From an uncultured Caulobacterales bacterium (lineage in GTDB: Bacteria > Pseudomonadota > Alphaproteobacteria > Caulobacterales > Caulobacteraceae), in the NCBI GenBank assembly GCA_903884425.1, contig CAISEP010000018.1, positions 30,029-94,028 of the forward strand: 64,000 bases of DNA, read 5' to 3'. Shown here piece after piece: positions 9,588 through 22,303 of the stretch. Both the position numbers and the translations under genes were made by a program. The notes beneath the pieces are model-generated. The model saw only the letters and a program-made list of their open reading frames with translations. It did not search any database and had not been told where the DNA came from. Every line of letters begins with the position of its first letter. Within the stretch, counting starts at the first letter, position 1.

Positions 9588-9947
9588 ATGGGGGGTCACA
9601 TTCTCGAACTCGGTCACCGGGACGGCCGGTTCATCCGCGCCGGCGGGGTCTATGTGTTCACCCGTCGGGGCCCGGACGACCGGACCGAGGCCCTCTATGT
9701 GGGGGAGGCACCGGTGATCGCGGGCGTCGCCGGTCCGGGACATCCGGTCTGGCGCCGGGCGCAGGCCCTGGGGATGAGCGGCCTCCTCGTGGTGCTGGAA
9801 GCCGACCCCGACCGCCGCCGCCGCTTCGCCCGGGAGATGGAGGCCACCCTGGCCCCGGTGCTGAACGGGGGCTGCGTGGTTCGAGACGCCCCTTCGGGGC
9901 TCCTCACCATGACGAATGGTGCAGATCACCATCCCTCGTCATCCTGA
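9588..9947 (+). CDS. GIY-YIG-like small protein, probably SOS-regulated
   Basis: A 119-residue protein whose first about 95 residues look like a compact GIY-YIG fold. It has GVYVF at about 20-24, YVG about 13 residues later, an intervening basic segment (WRRAQALG), and REMEATLAPVLN, where the E and final N match the family's metal-ligand glutamate and conserved asparagine. GIY-YIG domains are nucleases, but this copy is divergent and activity is not assured. AGGAG precedes the ATG. A LexA box lies upstream, pointing to a DNA-damage role. The last about 25 residues (from GGCVVRDAPSGLL on) are encoded by a family A repeat, so the original stop codon was probably lost or the repeat was inserted at the 3' end. 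Confidence 0.65.
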   Translation: MGGHILELGHRDGRFIRAGGVYVFTRRGPDDRTEALYVGEAPVIAGVAGPGHPVWRRAQALGMSGLLVVLEADPDRRRRFAREMEATLAPVLNGGCVVRDAPSGLLTMTNGADHHPSSS

Positions 9948-10088
9948 GGAGGGCCGGAACGGCCCGTCTCGAAGGACGCTGTTCCTGTGATGCGTGGTTC
10001 GAGACGCGCGTTCCGCGCTCCTCACCATGACGAACCGTGTTAAGCCCTCGTCATCCTGAGGAGGGCGAAGCCCGTCTCGAAGGACGCA
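9873..10088 (+). repeat. Family A palindromic repeats, two pairs
   Basis: Four family A elements in alternating orientation (about 9873-9916, 9936-9979, 9991-10035, 10048-10088). The GGTTCGAGACG copies pair with CTCCTCACC and the CCTTCGAGACG copies with CTCCTCAGG. The first one encodes the C-terminus of the preceding gene. Confidence 0.9.
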
Positions 10089-10154
10089 CCCCCTTCCCCC
10101 CCGCGCCCCGCTCGGCTAGCCATGGACCCTTCGCAACCAGGGGACACCGCCCGC

Positions 10155-10964
10155 ATGACCGCGCACCGCATCACCGACAAGCTCTTTTCCCTCGAAGGCC
10201 GCACGGCCCTGGTCACCGGCGGCAGCCGGGGCATCGGCCGGATGATCGCCCAGGGCTTCGTGGAGATGGGGGCCAAGGTCTACATCTCCTCCCGCAAGGC
10301 CGAGGCCTGCTTCAAGACGGCAGAGGAGCTGTCGGCCTTCGGCACCTGCATTCCCCTGCCCGGCGACGTCTCCACCATGGCCGGCGTCACGGCGCTGGCC
10401 GACGCCTACAAGGCCAAGGAACCCACCCTCGACATCCTGGTGAACAATGCCGGCGCCGCCTGGCGGGCGGAGTTCGACAGCTTCCCGGAAAAGGGCTGGG
10501 ACAAGGTCATGGACGTGAACGTGAAGGGCGTCTTCTTCCTGACCCAGAGCCTGGCCGACCACCTGCGCGCGGCCGCCAGGGCGGCGGGTCGCCCGGCCAA
10601 GGTGATCAATGTCGCCTCCGTGGACGGCCTGACCGTGAACGGGGACGAGACCTATTCCTACGGGGCCTCCAAGGCCGCGGTGATCATGCTGACGAGGCGC
10701 CTCGGCCTGCGCCTGGCGAAGGACCAGGTGATGGTCTCCGCCATCTGCCCGGGCGCCTTCCCGTCGGAGATGAACCTGGCCGCCCGGGACCATGCGGACG
10801 CCCTGGCCGCGATGATCCCGTCCGGGCGGGTGGGCGTGGACGGGGACATGGCGGGCACCGCCATCTACCTCGCCTCCCGCGCCGGGGACTATGTGAACGG
10901 CACCACCGTGGCGGTGGACGGCGGCGTGACCCTGGTCAACGTCTCCGCCTCCATGGAGGTCTGA
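10155..10964 (+). CDS. Short-chain dehydrogenase/reductase (SDR)
   Basis: A 269-residue classical SDR using NAD(P)H. The Rossmann dinucleotide motif TGGSRGIGR is at about residues 23-31. The structural NNAGA is near 98, and a catalytic serine lies in INVASVDG near 153. The catalytic YGASK (Tyr and Lys) is near 168-172, and ICPGAFPSEM follows the active site. ATG 10155 gives the normal SDR length; an upstream in-frame ATG at 10122 is also open. The substrate is unknown; close family members act on 3-oxoacyl or steroid-like ketones. It is followed within six bases by mobA and may be co-transcribed with it. Confidence 0.88.
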   Translation: MTAHRITDKLFSLEGRTALVTGGSRGIGRMIAQGFVEMGAKVYISSRKAEACFKTAEELSAFGTCIPLPGDVSTMAGVTALADAYKAKEPTLDILVNNAGAAWRAEFDSFPEKGWDKVMDVNVKGVFFLTQSLADHLRAAARAAGRPAKVINVASVDGLTVNGDETYSYGASKAAVIMLTRRLGLRLAKDQVMVSAICPGAFPSEMNLAARDHADALAAMIPSGRVGVDGDMAGTAIYLASRAGDYVNGTTVAVDGGVTLVNVSASMEV

Positions 10965-10969
10965 GGGCG

Positions 10970-11542
10970 GTGATCTGCGGCCTGATCCTGGCAGGGGGGC
11001 GCTCCACCCGCTTCGGCGCGGAGAAGGCGGTGGCCCCCTTCCTCGGACGGCCGCTGATCGCCCACGCGCACGGGGCGCTCGCCGCCTGCACCGCCGTGGC
11101 CGTCAGCGCCCGGGAGGACAGCGGCGCGGCCGCCTGGGCGGCGCTGCAGGGCCTGACGGTCCTGCCCGATCCGCCCGGTGCTCCGGACGGCCCCCTGAGC
11201 GGCCTGCGGGAGGGCCTGCGCTGGGCCAGGCACCAGGGCGCGCCCCTGCTGGCCACGGTCCCCTGCGACATGCCCCGCCTGACGGACGACATCGTGCCGG
11301 GGCTTGAGGCGGCCCTGCGCGACCGGCCCGGCGGCGGGGCGGCGGCGGAGTCGGAGGGCGGCCTGCAGCCCCTGGTGGCCCTGTGGCGGGTGGTCCCGGC
11401 GCTGGCGGCGCTGGAGCGGATGCTGCAGGACGGGGCGCACCCCCCGGTGCGGGACCTGCTGTCGGCGGTGGACGGCCTGCGCGTGCGGTTCGACCCGGCC
11501 TTCCTGTTTGCCAACGTGAATGCGCCGCGGGACATGGGGTGA
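10970..11542 (+). CDS. mobA: Molybdenum cofactor guanylyltransferase
   Basis: A 190-residue MobA-like nucleotidyltransferase that joins GMP to molybdopterin to make the bis-MGD form of the cofactor. The GTP-binding signature LILAGGRSTRFGAEK is at residues 5-19, and the metal-binding VPCDMPRL is at about 93-100. The C-terminal FANVNAPRDM matches the family's NhNtpeDl block. It starts with GTG at 10970, with TGAGGGCG just upstream. Other Moco genes are not present nearby. A related function (MocA-type CTP transferase) is possible but less likely. Confidence 0.88.
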   Translation: MICGLILAGGRSTRFGAEKAVAPFLGRPLIAHAHGALAACTAVAVSAREDSGAAAWAALQGLTVLPDPPGAPDGPLSGLREGLRWARHQGAPLLATVPCDMPRLTDDIVPGLEAALRDRPGGGAAAESEGGLQPLVALWRVVPALAALERMLQDGAHPPVRDLLSAVDGLRVRFDPAFLFANVNAPRDMG

Positions 11543-11549
11543 GGGGGCG

Positions 11550-11655
11550 TGCGTCCTTCGAGACGGGCTTCGCCCTCCTCAGGATGACGAACGTTTGTAA
11601 TCCATCACCTTCGTCATCCTGAGGAGCCCCGGCACGGGGCGTCTCGAAGGACGCA
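11550..11655 (+). repeat. Family A palindromic repeat pair
   Basis: A forward element (CCTTCGAGACG...CTCAGG) and an inverted element (CCTGAGGAG...CTCGAAGG) are separated by an AT-richer spacer, between mobA and glpD. Confidence 0.9.
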
Positions 11656-11715
11656 CATTCAAACCGCCGCGGATTTGCGATATTGTCCCGTCCGAGCATC
11701 CCGACAGGAAAACCC

Positions 11716-13212
11716 GTGAGCGAACACGATCTCTATGACATCGCCGTCATCGGCGGCGGGGTGAACGGCTGCGGGGTCGCCCGGGACGCCGCGGGCCGGG
11801 GCGCGTCGGTGGTGCTGTTCGAGAAGGGCGACCTGGCGGGCGCCACCTCCTCGGCCTCCACCAAGCTGATCCACGGGGGCCTGCGCTATCTGGAGCACTA
11901 CGAGTTCCGCCTGGTGCGCGAGGCCCTGATGGAGCGGGAGGTGCTGTGGGCCATGGCCCCGCACATCATCTGGCCCCTGCGCTTCGTCCTGCCCCACCAC
12001 AAGGGCCTGCGCCCGGCCTGGCTGCTGCGGCTGGGCCTGTTCCTCTATGACCATCTGGGCGGCCGCAAGCTGCTGCCCGCCACCCGCACCCTGAACCTGG
12101 CGACCGACCGGGCCGGGCAGGGGCTGGCACCGGGCTACACGATGGGCTTCGAATATTCCGACTGCTGGGTGGAGGACAGCCGCCTGGTGGTGCTGACCGC
12201 CAAGGACGCGGCGGAGCGGGGGGCCGACATCCGCCCCCGCACCCCCGTCACCTCCCTGCAGCGGCACGCCGACCGCTGGCTGATCACCACCCGCGCCGGG
12301 GGCGAGACGCAGGTGACCCAGGCCCGGGTGCTGATCAACACCGCCGGCCCCTGGGTGGGGGAGGTGCTGGCCATGACCGGCTCCAACTCCCCCTCCCGGG
12401 CGCGGTTGGTGAAGGGCAGCCACATCGTGGTCCGCCGCCTGTTCGAGCACGACCGGGCCTACATCTTCCAGAACAAGGACGGGCGGATCGTCTTCGCCAT
12501 CCCGTACGAGGGGGACTACACCCTGATCGGCACCACCGATTCCGACTACAAGGGCGACCCCGCCGCCGTCGCCGCCACACCGGACGAGGTCGCCTATCTC
12601 TGCCAGGCGGTGAGCGAGTATCTGGCAAGGCCGGTGACCCCCGACGACGTGGTCTGGACCTATGCCGGGGTCCGGCCCCTGCTGGACGACGGCTCCGGCA
12701 AGCCGGAGGAGGCGACCCGCGACTATGTGCTGGAGCTGGACACCGCCGGCGGCGCGCCGGTGGTCTCGGTGTTCGGCGGCAAGATCACCACGGCGCGGCG
12801 GCTGGCGGAATCGGTCCTCGACAAGCTGAAGGGCCTTTCCCCCGTGGCCGACGTGCCGTCCTGGAGCGGGTCCGAACCCCTGCCCGGCGGCGACTTCCCC
12901 GCCACCGGCTTTGCGGCGCTCGTCGCCACGCTCCGGGCCGATTATCCGTGGGCGGACGAAGCCCTGGTCCTGCGGCTGGCCCGGGCCTATGGCGGCCGGG
13001 CGCGGCGGATCCTCACCGGTGCGAAGGCCATGGCCGACCTCGGCACCGTGTTCGGCGCGGACCTGACGGCGCGGGAGGTGGACTATCTGCGCAAGGAGGA
13101 ATGGGCGGCGTGTGCGGACGACATTTTGTGGCGGCGGTCGAAACTGGGACTTCGGTTCACGCCGGAGCAGAGGGCGGCGCTGGATGCCTATCTGCTGCAG
13201 GGGGTGGGCTGA
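11716..13212 (+). CDS. glpD: Glycerol-3-phosphate dehydrogenase (aerobic, FAD)
   Basis: A 498-residue FAD-dependent, membrane-associated enzyme that oxidises glycerol 3-phosphate to dihydroxyacetone phosphate and passes electrons to quinone. The FAD-binding motif VIGGGVNGCGVARDAAGRG is at residues 11-29. SSASTKLIHGGLRYLEHYEF, typical of GlpD, is at about 45-66. The C-terminal DAO_C domain region (about 390-490) contains AYGGRA. GTG 11716 is chosen for the GACAGGAA site and the conserved SEHDLYDIAVIGGG start; a TTG at 11683 is in frame. It forms a glycerol-use pair with glpK, separated by a family A repeat pair. Confidence 0.96.
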   Translation: MSEHDLYDIAVIGGGVNGCGVARDAAGRGASVVLFEKGDLAGATSSASTKLIHGGLRYLEHYEFRLVREALMEREVLWAMAPHIIWPLRFVLPHHKGLRPAWLLRLGLFLYDHLGGRKLLPATRTLNLATDRAGQGLAPGYTMGFEYSDCWVEDSRLVVLTAKDAAERGADIRPRTPVTSLQRHADRWLITTRAGGETQVTQARVLINTAGPWVGEVLAMTGSNSPSRARLVKGSHIVVRRLFEHDRAYIFQNKDGRIVFAIPYEGDYTLIGTTDSDYKGDPAAVAATPDEVAYLCQAVSEYLARPVTPDDVVWTYAGVRPLLDDGSGKPEEATRDYVLELDTAGGAPVVSVFGGKITTARRLAESVLDKLKGLSPVADVPSWSGSEPLPGGDFPATGFAALVATLRADYPWADEALVLRLARAYGGRARRILTGAKAMADLGTVFGADLTAREVDYLRKEEWAACADDILWRRSKLGLRFTPEQRAALDAYLLQGVG

Positions 13213-13219
13213 GGGGTTG

Positions 13220-13331
13220 CGCGTGGTTCGAGACGCCCCTTGCGGGGCTCCTCACCATGACTAAGGATATTGGTATTTCACCACATTCGTCATCCTGAGG
13301 AGGGCCTGAAAGGCCCGTCTCGAAGGACGCA
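13220..13331 (+). repeat. Family A palindromic repeat pair
   Basis: A forward GGTTCGAGACG...CTCCTCACC element and an inverted CCTGAGGAG...CTCGAAGG element with an AT-rich spacer, between glpD and glpK. In an operon it could cause transcript processing or attenuation. Confidence 0.9.
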
Positions 13332-13360
13332 CGACAACAACAACCCGTCCGGAAACGCCC

Positions 13361-14869
<1,509 letters not shown>

Positions 14870-14871
14870 GT

Positions 14872-14977
14872 GCGTGGTTCGAGACGCGCGTGTCCCGCGC
14901 TCCTCACCATGACGACTGTTGTGGATTAATAGCCGTCGTCATCCTGAGGAGCCCCGCAGGGGCGTCTCGAAGGACAC
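14872..14977 (+). repeat. Family A palindromic repeat pair
   Basis: A forward GGTTCGAGACG...CTCACC element and an inverted CCTGAGGAG...CTCGAAGGAC element around an AT-rich spacer, in the glpK-carB intergenic region. The inverted copy ends in ACACC instead of ACGCA. Confidence 0.88.
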
Positions 14978-15108
14978 CTTTCCCATTGCCCTCGCCCGCC
15001 GACCCCGATAGGACATCCCCTTAACCCAAATGTTGATCGCCCCCGGACGCAAGGCCCCTCCGTGCGCCCGGCGGTCGCGCGCGCCACGCCACGAAAGACG
15101 AGACACCC

Positions 15109-18402
<3,294 letters not shown>

Positions 18403-18410
18403 GGGGGTTC

Positions 18411-18652
18411 TGCGTGGTTCGAGACGCCCTTTCAGGGCTCCTCACCATGACGCAGGTTTGTGAGTTTCAACACCGTTCGTCATCCTGAGGAGGGCCGGAA
18501 CGGCCCATCTCGAAGGACGCAGTGCGTGGTTCGAGACGCCCTTTCAGGGCTCCTCACCATGACGAAGGTTGGGGTTTTCGAGCCCACGCCCTGATCCGCG
18601 AGTGGACCCCACGCGCGTCATCCTGAGGAGGGCCGTCAGGCCCGTCCCGTAG
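18411..18652 (+). repeat. Family A repeat cluster
   Basis: A complete forward/inverted pair (18411-18522) is followed by a second forward copy (18523-18567). A further inverted half ends in CCCGTCCCG instead of CCCGTCTCGAAGGACG, so it is truncated. It lies between the convergent carB and dehydrogenase genes. Confidence 0.88.
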
Positions 18653-18658
18653 CCCCCC

Positions 18659-19699
18659 TCACGCCTGCAGGCGCAGCGTCGTGAAGGCCTGCGGCTCCGG
18701 GCCGGAGCGCACCGGCGGCCCCGGGGTCACGGCCTTCCAGGCGAACTCCGCCTCGGCGGGCACAAGCCCCGTCAGCTCCGCGCTCAGGGCCCACAGCTCC
18801 GCCTGCAGGCCCCGGTCATAGGACACCGCCGACGAGCGGATCGCCGCCCGGCCGCTCACATAGACCCCCGTCCATCCGTGTACGGCCGGATCCACCGCCA
18901 GCCGCGCCAGATTGTCCCCGGACACCGCCGCACTGTGCACATTGGGACCCATCGCCATCCTCAGTACCGGGATGATGTTGGGCAGGACCCACGACCACAG
19001 GGCCCGCAGCAGGGGGGGATAGGTGCGCGCCAGCCCCGTCCCCGGCATCAGCCCCGGATCGAAGGCCAGCACATGGGGGCCCGAGCGGCCGCACAGCTGG
19101 ATCCGCCGGTCCAGCTCATAGGCGCAGAGCACGTTGCACAGCTTGGAGGTGGAATAGGCCCGCCGCGCCGCCACGCCGGGCTTGTCCCGCCGTCCCAGGG
19201 TCGCCGGAAAGGCCGCATGCTGCGCCTCCCGCATCAGGGGGGCGGGAATGCCGGTCTTCTGCGCCGGGTCATGGGTGCCGCTGGACACGAACAGGATCCG
19301 CCCCTCCGGCGTCACGTCCCCGGCCAGCAGGTTGGCTAGCAGGAAGTGCCCCAGATGGTTGTTGGCGAAGGTCAGGTCGACCCCGTCCGCCGTGGTCAGG
19401 CCGTCGGTGGTGAACTGCAGCCCCGCGGACAGGACCAGGGCGTCGATCCCGTCCGGCGCCGCCGCCCGCACCGCATCCGCCGCCGCGCGGATGGAAGGGG
19501 CCGACTGCAGGTCGACCTCCACGCACACCAGCCGCGCCCGGGGGCGGGCCCGGCCCAGGCGCCGGGCAAGTCTTGCCAGGGCCGCTGCGTCCCGACCGGC
19601 CAGGATCAGGGTCGCGTCCGGCACCCGCCGCAGCAGGGCCCGAGCGGTGGCCAGCCCCAGACCCCGGGTCGGTCCGGTCAGAACGAGGGTGCGACCCAT
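18659..19699 (-). CDS. SDR-family dehydrogenase (retinol dehydrogenase/POR-like)
   Basis: A 346-residue SDR larger than the classical type. The cofactor motif TGPTRGLGLATARALL is at about residues 7-22 (Gly-rich, with P in place of the usual G/A). NNHLGHFLLANLL and LFVSSGTHDP come next, and the catalytic AYSTSKLCNVL (Tyr and Lys) is near 178-188. FDPGLMPGTGLAR is typical of WWOX/retinol dehydrogenase-like and protochlorophyllide reductase-like enzymes. GGGAG six bases before ATG 19699 supports this start over the in-frame GTG at 19729. The substrate is unknown. Confidence 0.82.
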   Translation of the reverse strand: MGRTLVLTGPTRGLGLATARALLRRVPDATLILAGRDAAALARLARRLGRARPRARLVCVEVDLQSAPSIRAAADAVRAAAPDGIDALVLSAGLQFTTDGLTTADGVDLTFANNHLGHFLLANLLAGDVTPEGRILFVSSGTHDPAQKTGIPAPLMREAQHAAFPATLGRRDKPGVAARRAYSTSKLCNVLCAYELDRRIQLCGRSGPHVLAFDPGLMPGTGLARTYPPLLRALWSWVLPNIIPVLRMAMGPNVHSAAVSGDNLARLAVDPAVHGWTGVYVSGRAAIRSSAVSYDRGLQAELWALSAELTGLVPAEAEFAWKAVTPGPPVRSGPEPQAFTTLRLQA

Positions 19700-19946
19700 G
19701 AAAAACTCCCGCCAATCCAGCAACTTCACTCTAGCGGCGATCTAAACACTGTCAACATTTCACAACCGAGGGGGGAGCGGCCCGGCCGACCCGGGCCATG
19801 GCATCGGTCTTGCAAGGTGAATCGCGCCTTAACCCTCTGGCGGGACCCCGATGCGCGCGAGCCTGTTCCTTCGACTGATCGACATTGCCCTGGCCACCCT
19901 GGTGTTCTCCGCCCTCACCTGAGGACGACCCCAGAACCGCCCCGGT

Positions 19947-20363
19947 TCAGCGGACCACGTCGATCTCCCGCCGCGCGGAGGCGATGGAGACGATGAAGCC
20001 CGCCAGCACGTCCAGCAGCACCATGGCCGTGATCAGGAAGAAGGTGGAGGTGGCGAAGTTCCGCTGCAGCAGGAAGGCCACCAGACAGGTGATGAACAGC
20101 AGCATGGCCAGGCTGTGATGGATGATCGCCACCCGGCCGGACTGGGTGGCCTTCAGCAGTTCCATGAACAGGATCACCACCGAGGCGAAGACGAACAGGT
20201 CGCCCACATGCACGGGCCAGCTGACCCTGGAGGCCATGGCAACGCTGAACAGCACCTGGCCCATGTGCGCCTCGGGCAGGTCCGTGGCCCCGCCGGGAAA
20301 GGTCAGGGCGTAGAGCACATAGACGAGAACCGGCAGACCGAGGAGCGGCAAAGCGGCAAACAT
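19947..20363 (-). CDS. Small four-helix membrane protein, unknown function
   Basis: A 138-residue inner-membrane protein with about four predicted transmembrane segments (approximately residues 3-22, 40-62, 78-97 and 104-128) and short loops. I do not recognise a named family. The ORF is open for 59 more codons upstream, but that stretch is a family B repeat. ATG 20363 has GGAGGG seven bases upstream and is the supported start. It is transcribed away from the repeat pair that separates it from the GNAT gene. Confidence 0.75.
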   Translation of the reverse strand: MFAALPLLGLPVLVYVLYALTFPGGATDLPEAHMGQVLFSVAMASRVSWPVHVGDLFVFASVVILFMELLKATQSGRVAIIHHSLAMLLFITCLVAFLLQRNFATSTFFLITAMVLLDVLAGFIVSIASARREIDVVR

Positions 20364-20439
20364 GGTCAAACCCTCCGGACCCCGGTTTCCTACAGCGGTT
20401 CGCGGCATCCGCCAATGCGGCGCGGGGGAGGGGGGGGCG

Positions 20440-20533
20440 TCCGGAGGGAGGTTCCCGCCTCGAGGGCGGGAATGACGACCAAATATTATATCTGAAATCT
20501 CGTCATTCCCGGGCGAAGACCCGGGAACCTCCC
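20440..20533 (+). repeat. Family B palindromic repeat pair
   Basis: TTCCCGCCTCGAGGGCGGGAA and its inverted partner TTCCCGGGCGAAGACCCGGG flank an AT-rich spacer (CCAAATATTATATCTGAAAT). The outer ends are TCCGG and CCTCC, and the inner ends ATGACGA and TCGTCAT. Confidence 0.88.
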
Positions 20534-20544
20534 GCCCCACCCCC

Positions 20545-21003
20545 TCAGAGCATCATCTTGTAGCCGATGTGCGAGGCCTCGAACCCCAGGCGGTCATAGA
20601 AGCGGTGGGCATCGGTGCGGCGCTTGTCCGTGGTCAGCTGCACCAGTCCGCACCCCGCCTCCCGGCAGTGGTCGATGGCCCACTGGACCATGGCCTCGCC
20701 GATCCGCTGGCCCCGGTGATCGGCCGCCACCCGGACGGCCTCGATCAGGCCCCGGCGCATGCCGCCCCGGGACAGGCCGGCGAGGAGGCTGATCTGCAGC
20801 GTGCCCACCACCTGACCGTCCCGCTCAGCCACGGCCAGCCACTGGTTGGGATCGGCCTCGATCTGGCGGAAGGCGGCCAGATAGGGCCCGCGGTCGGTCG
20901 CCCCGGTGCGTTCCCGCCCGGAGCCGAGGGGGTCGTCGGCCAGAAGCGCCACGATCGCGTCCAGATCGGACTCCCGGGCCCGGCGGAAGGCAGGCTGCGT
21001 CAT
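20545..21003 (-). CDS. GNAT family N-acetyltransferase
   Basis: A 152-residue acetyltransferase. Motif A is at about residues 88-105 (VRVAADHRGQRIGEAMV). The block CGLVQLTTDKRRTDAHRFYDRLGF at about 117-140 resembles aminoglycoside/phosphinothricin-type small-molecule GNATs. It has family length, begins with MTQPAFRRARESDLDAIVAL and is adjacent to the metallo-hydrolase gene upstream (19 bases). The substrate is not predictable. Confidence 0.87.
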   Translation of the reverse strand: MTQPAFRRARESDLDAIVALLADDPLGSGRERTGATDRGPYLAAFRQIEADPNQWLAVAERDGQVVGTLQISLLAGLSRGGMRRGLIEAVRVAADHRGQRIGEAMVQWAIDHCREAGCGLVQLTTDKRRTDAHRFYDRLGFEASHIGYKMML

Positions 21004-21022
21004 CGCGCGGGTCTCTCCGGGC

Positions 21023-21880
21023 TCAGGTTTCGAAGCGGAAGGCGTCGCCGTCGCGCTTCACGTGTCCGGCGGTGGGGCCGGCATAGTGGGTGCCGATCAC
21101 CAGGATCGGCTGGTCGGCCCATTCGGCGAACATCCGCGCCCGGGTCGCGGCGGCGGCCTTCGGGTCGCTGTCGAAGGCCGGAGACCAGTGGGGGTGCGCC
21201 AGCTGGCAGGGATGGTGGCTCATGTCCCCGGTGATCACCGCGGTCCGGCCCTCGGACTCGATCATCACGCTCACATGGCCGGGGGTGTGGCCGGTGGTGG
21301 GGATCAGCCGCACCTCCGGGCTGATGCGGTGGTCGAGGGCGACCAGCTCCGCCAGGCCGGCGTCGAAGACGGGCTGCACGGAATCCGCCAGGATCACCTG
21401 CTGGTCCGCATCCCCCTCCGCCGACCAGTGCTCGAACTCCGTCCGCCCGAACAGGTAGCGGGCCCTGGGGAAGGTCGGGACCCAGCGGCCGTCCTCCAGC
21501 ATCGTGTTCCAGCCCACATGGTCCACGTGCAGGTGGGTGCAGACCACCGCGTCCACCGACTCCCGCGACCAGCCCGCCTCGGCCATGTGCTGCAGGAACG
21601 GGGTGGACAGGGCGCCGCCCCCCACCAGACCCCGGGGCTTGTCATTGCCGACGCAGGTGTCCACCACCAGCCGCAGGCCCGGCGCCTCCACCAGCAGGGC
21701 GTGGATGGACAGGATCATCTGGTCCTGGTCATTGACGAAGTGGGGATAGAGCCAGGGCGACCGGCGCAGGATCTCCGGCGTGGCCTCCCGCAGGAAGGCC
21801 CCCTTCGGGTTGCAGCTGATGGGAAGCTCCAGCTCCACGATGCGGGTGATCTTCACCGCGCCCACCTGCCACGACAGCAT
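21023..21880 (-). CDS. MBL-fold metallo-hydrolase
   Basis: A 285-residue metallo-beta-lactamase-fold hydrolase. The zinc-binding HLHVDH motif is at about residues 114-119. A second His lies in TTGHTPGH (about 196-203), an Asp in ITGDMSHH, and a distal His in IGTHYAGP. The THLHVDHVGWN form and length resemble the AHL lactonase-like and alkylsulfatase-unrelated MBL subgroup common in Caulobacterales. Quorum-quenching lactonase activity is only a possibility. It is followed downstream by the GNAT gene in the same direction. Confidence 0.85.
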   Translation of the reverse strand: MLSWQVGAVKITRIVELELPISCNPKGAFLREATPEILRRSPWLYPHFVNDQDQMILSIHALLVEAPGLRLVVDTCVGNDKPRGLVGGGALSTPFLQHMAEAGWSRESVDAVVCTHLHVDHVGWNTMLEDGRWVPTFPRARYLFGRTEFEHWSAEGDADQQVILADSVQPVFDAGLAELVALDHRISPEVRLIPTTGHTPGHVSVMIESEGRTAVITGDMSHHPCQLAHPHWSPAFDSDPKAAAATRARMFAEWADQPILVIGTHYAGPTAGHVKRDGDAFRFET

Positions 21881-21959
21881 CCCGCTCTCCTCCGTCCCGC
21901 GTCCCGGCGGAGTAGATCACGGGGAGGGGGCGGGGGGGAAGCCGGGGGGCATCTAATCC

Positions 21960-22040
21960 CGGTTCCCGGCTCAAGGCCGGGAATGACGTCCATGAATTCA
22001 ATCTATTAGTCGTCATTCCCGGGCTTGACCCGGGAACCTT
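21960..22040 (+). repeat. Family B palindromic repeat pair
   Basis: GGTTCCCGGCTCAAGGCCGG and TTCCCGGGCTTGACCCGGG cores flank the spacer GTCCATGAATTCAATCTATT. It is one of two family B pairs in tandem here. Confidence 0.88.
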
Positions 22041-22061
22041 GTTCAAAAAGGAGCGCCACAT

Positions 22062-22149
22062 CCGGACGGAGGTTCCCGCCTCAAGGGCGGGAATGACGAG
22101 GTGAAAAATGTTCGGTCGTCATTCCCGGGCGAAGACCCGGGAACCGTCC
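22062..22149 (+). repeat. Family B palindromic repeat pair
   Basis: TTCCCGCCTCAAGGGCGGGAA and TTCCCGGGCGAAGACCCGGG cores flank an unusually short spacer around AAAAATGTTCGG. Confidence 0.88.
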
Positions 22150-22186
22150 CCGGTAACGGGGCGTCTCAAACCCTGCCCTCCAGGCC

Positions 22187-22268
22187 AAAAAAAAGCGGCG
22201 CCCGCAGGCGCCGCAGTTCATAGGGAGGAAACGCCCAGGAAGGGCAGCAGCGCCGCGAAGCGCTGCAC
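22187..22268 (-). ncRNA. mmgR: mmgR-like (alpha-r8/suhB family) small RNA
   Basis: An 82-nt minus-strand RNA is predicted. It begins with a 7-bp hairpin (GCAGCGC/GCGCTGC, 22247-22266). A single-stranded linker contains UUUCCUCCCU (22222-22231). It ends in a Rho-independent terminator, GCGGCGCC with a 4-base loop followed by eight Us (22187-22214). A TTGCAC-N17-TATATA promoter lies seven bases upstream. From memory, this order (hairpin, UUUCCUCCCU, terminator) is the hallmark of the alphaproteobacterial alpha-r8/mmgR family (Rfam suhB), an Hfq-associated sRNA that limits polyhydroxybutyrate accumulation in Sinorhizobium meliloti. The target here is unknown; the CCUCC motif could pair with Shine-Dalgarno sequences. 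Confidence 0.82.
22195..22214 (-). terminator. Rho-independent terminator of the sRNA
   Basis: A perfect 8-bp GC stem (GCGGCGCC/GGCGCCGC) is followed on the minus strand by eight T residues at 22187-22194. It is the only canonical hairpin-plus-T-run seen in the window. Confidence 0.9.
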
Positions 22269-22274
22269 GGGTCG

Positions 22275-22303
22275 TATATACGCCGCAGTGCAGCACCGTG
22301 CAA
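22275..22303 (-). promoter_or_regulatory. Sigma-70 promoter of the sRNA
   Basis: TTGCAC (-35) and TATATA (-10) are separated by 17 bases on the minus strand. They place the start point near 22268, exactly at the foot of the first hairpin. Confidence 0.8.

Noticed and set aside
19851..19922. 23-codon hydrophobic ORF MRASLFLRLIDIALATLVFS...
   Set aside because: ATG present but no ribosome-binding site and too short to judge; could be a micropeptide, not supported enough to list as a gene.
22187..22239. Possible minus-strand peptide beginning MNCGACGRRFF
   Set aside because: Its start codon lies just before and its codons run through the sRNA terminator hairpin and U-run; the RNA gene interpretation explains every element better.
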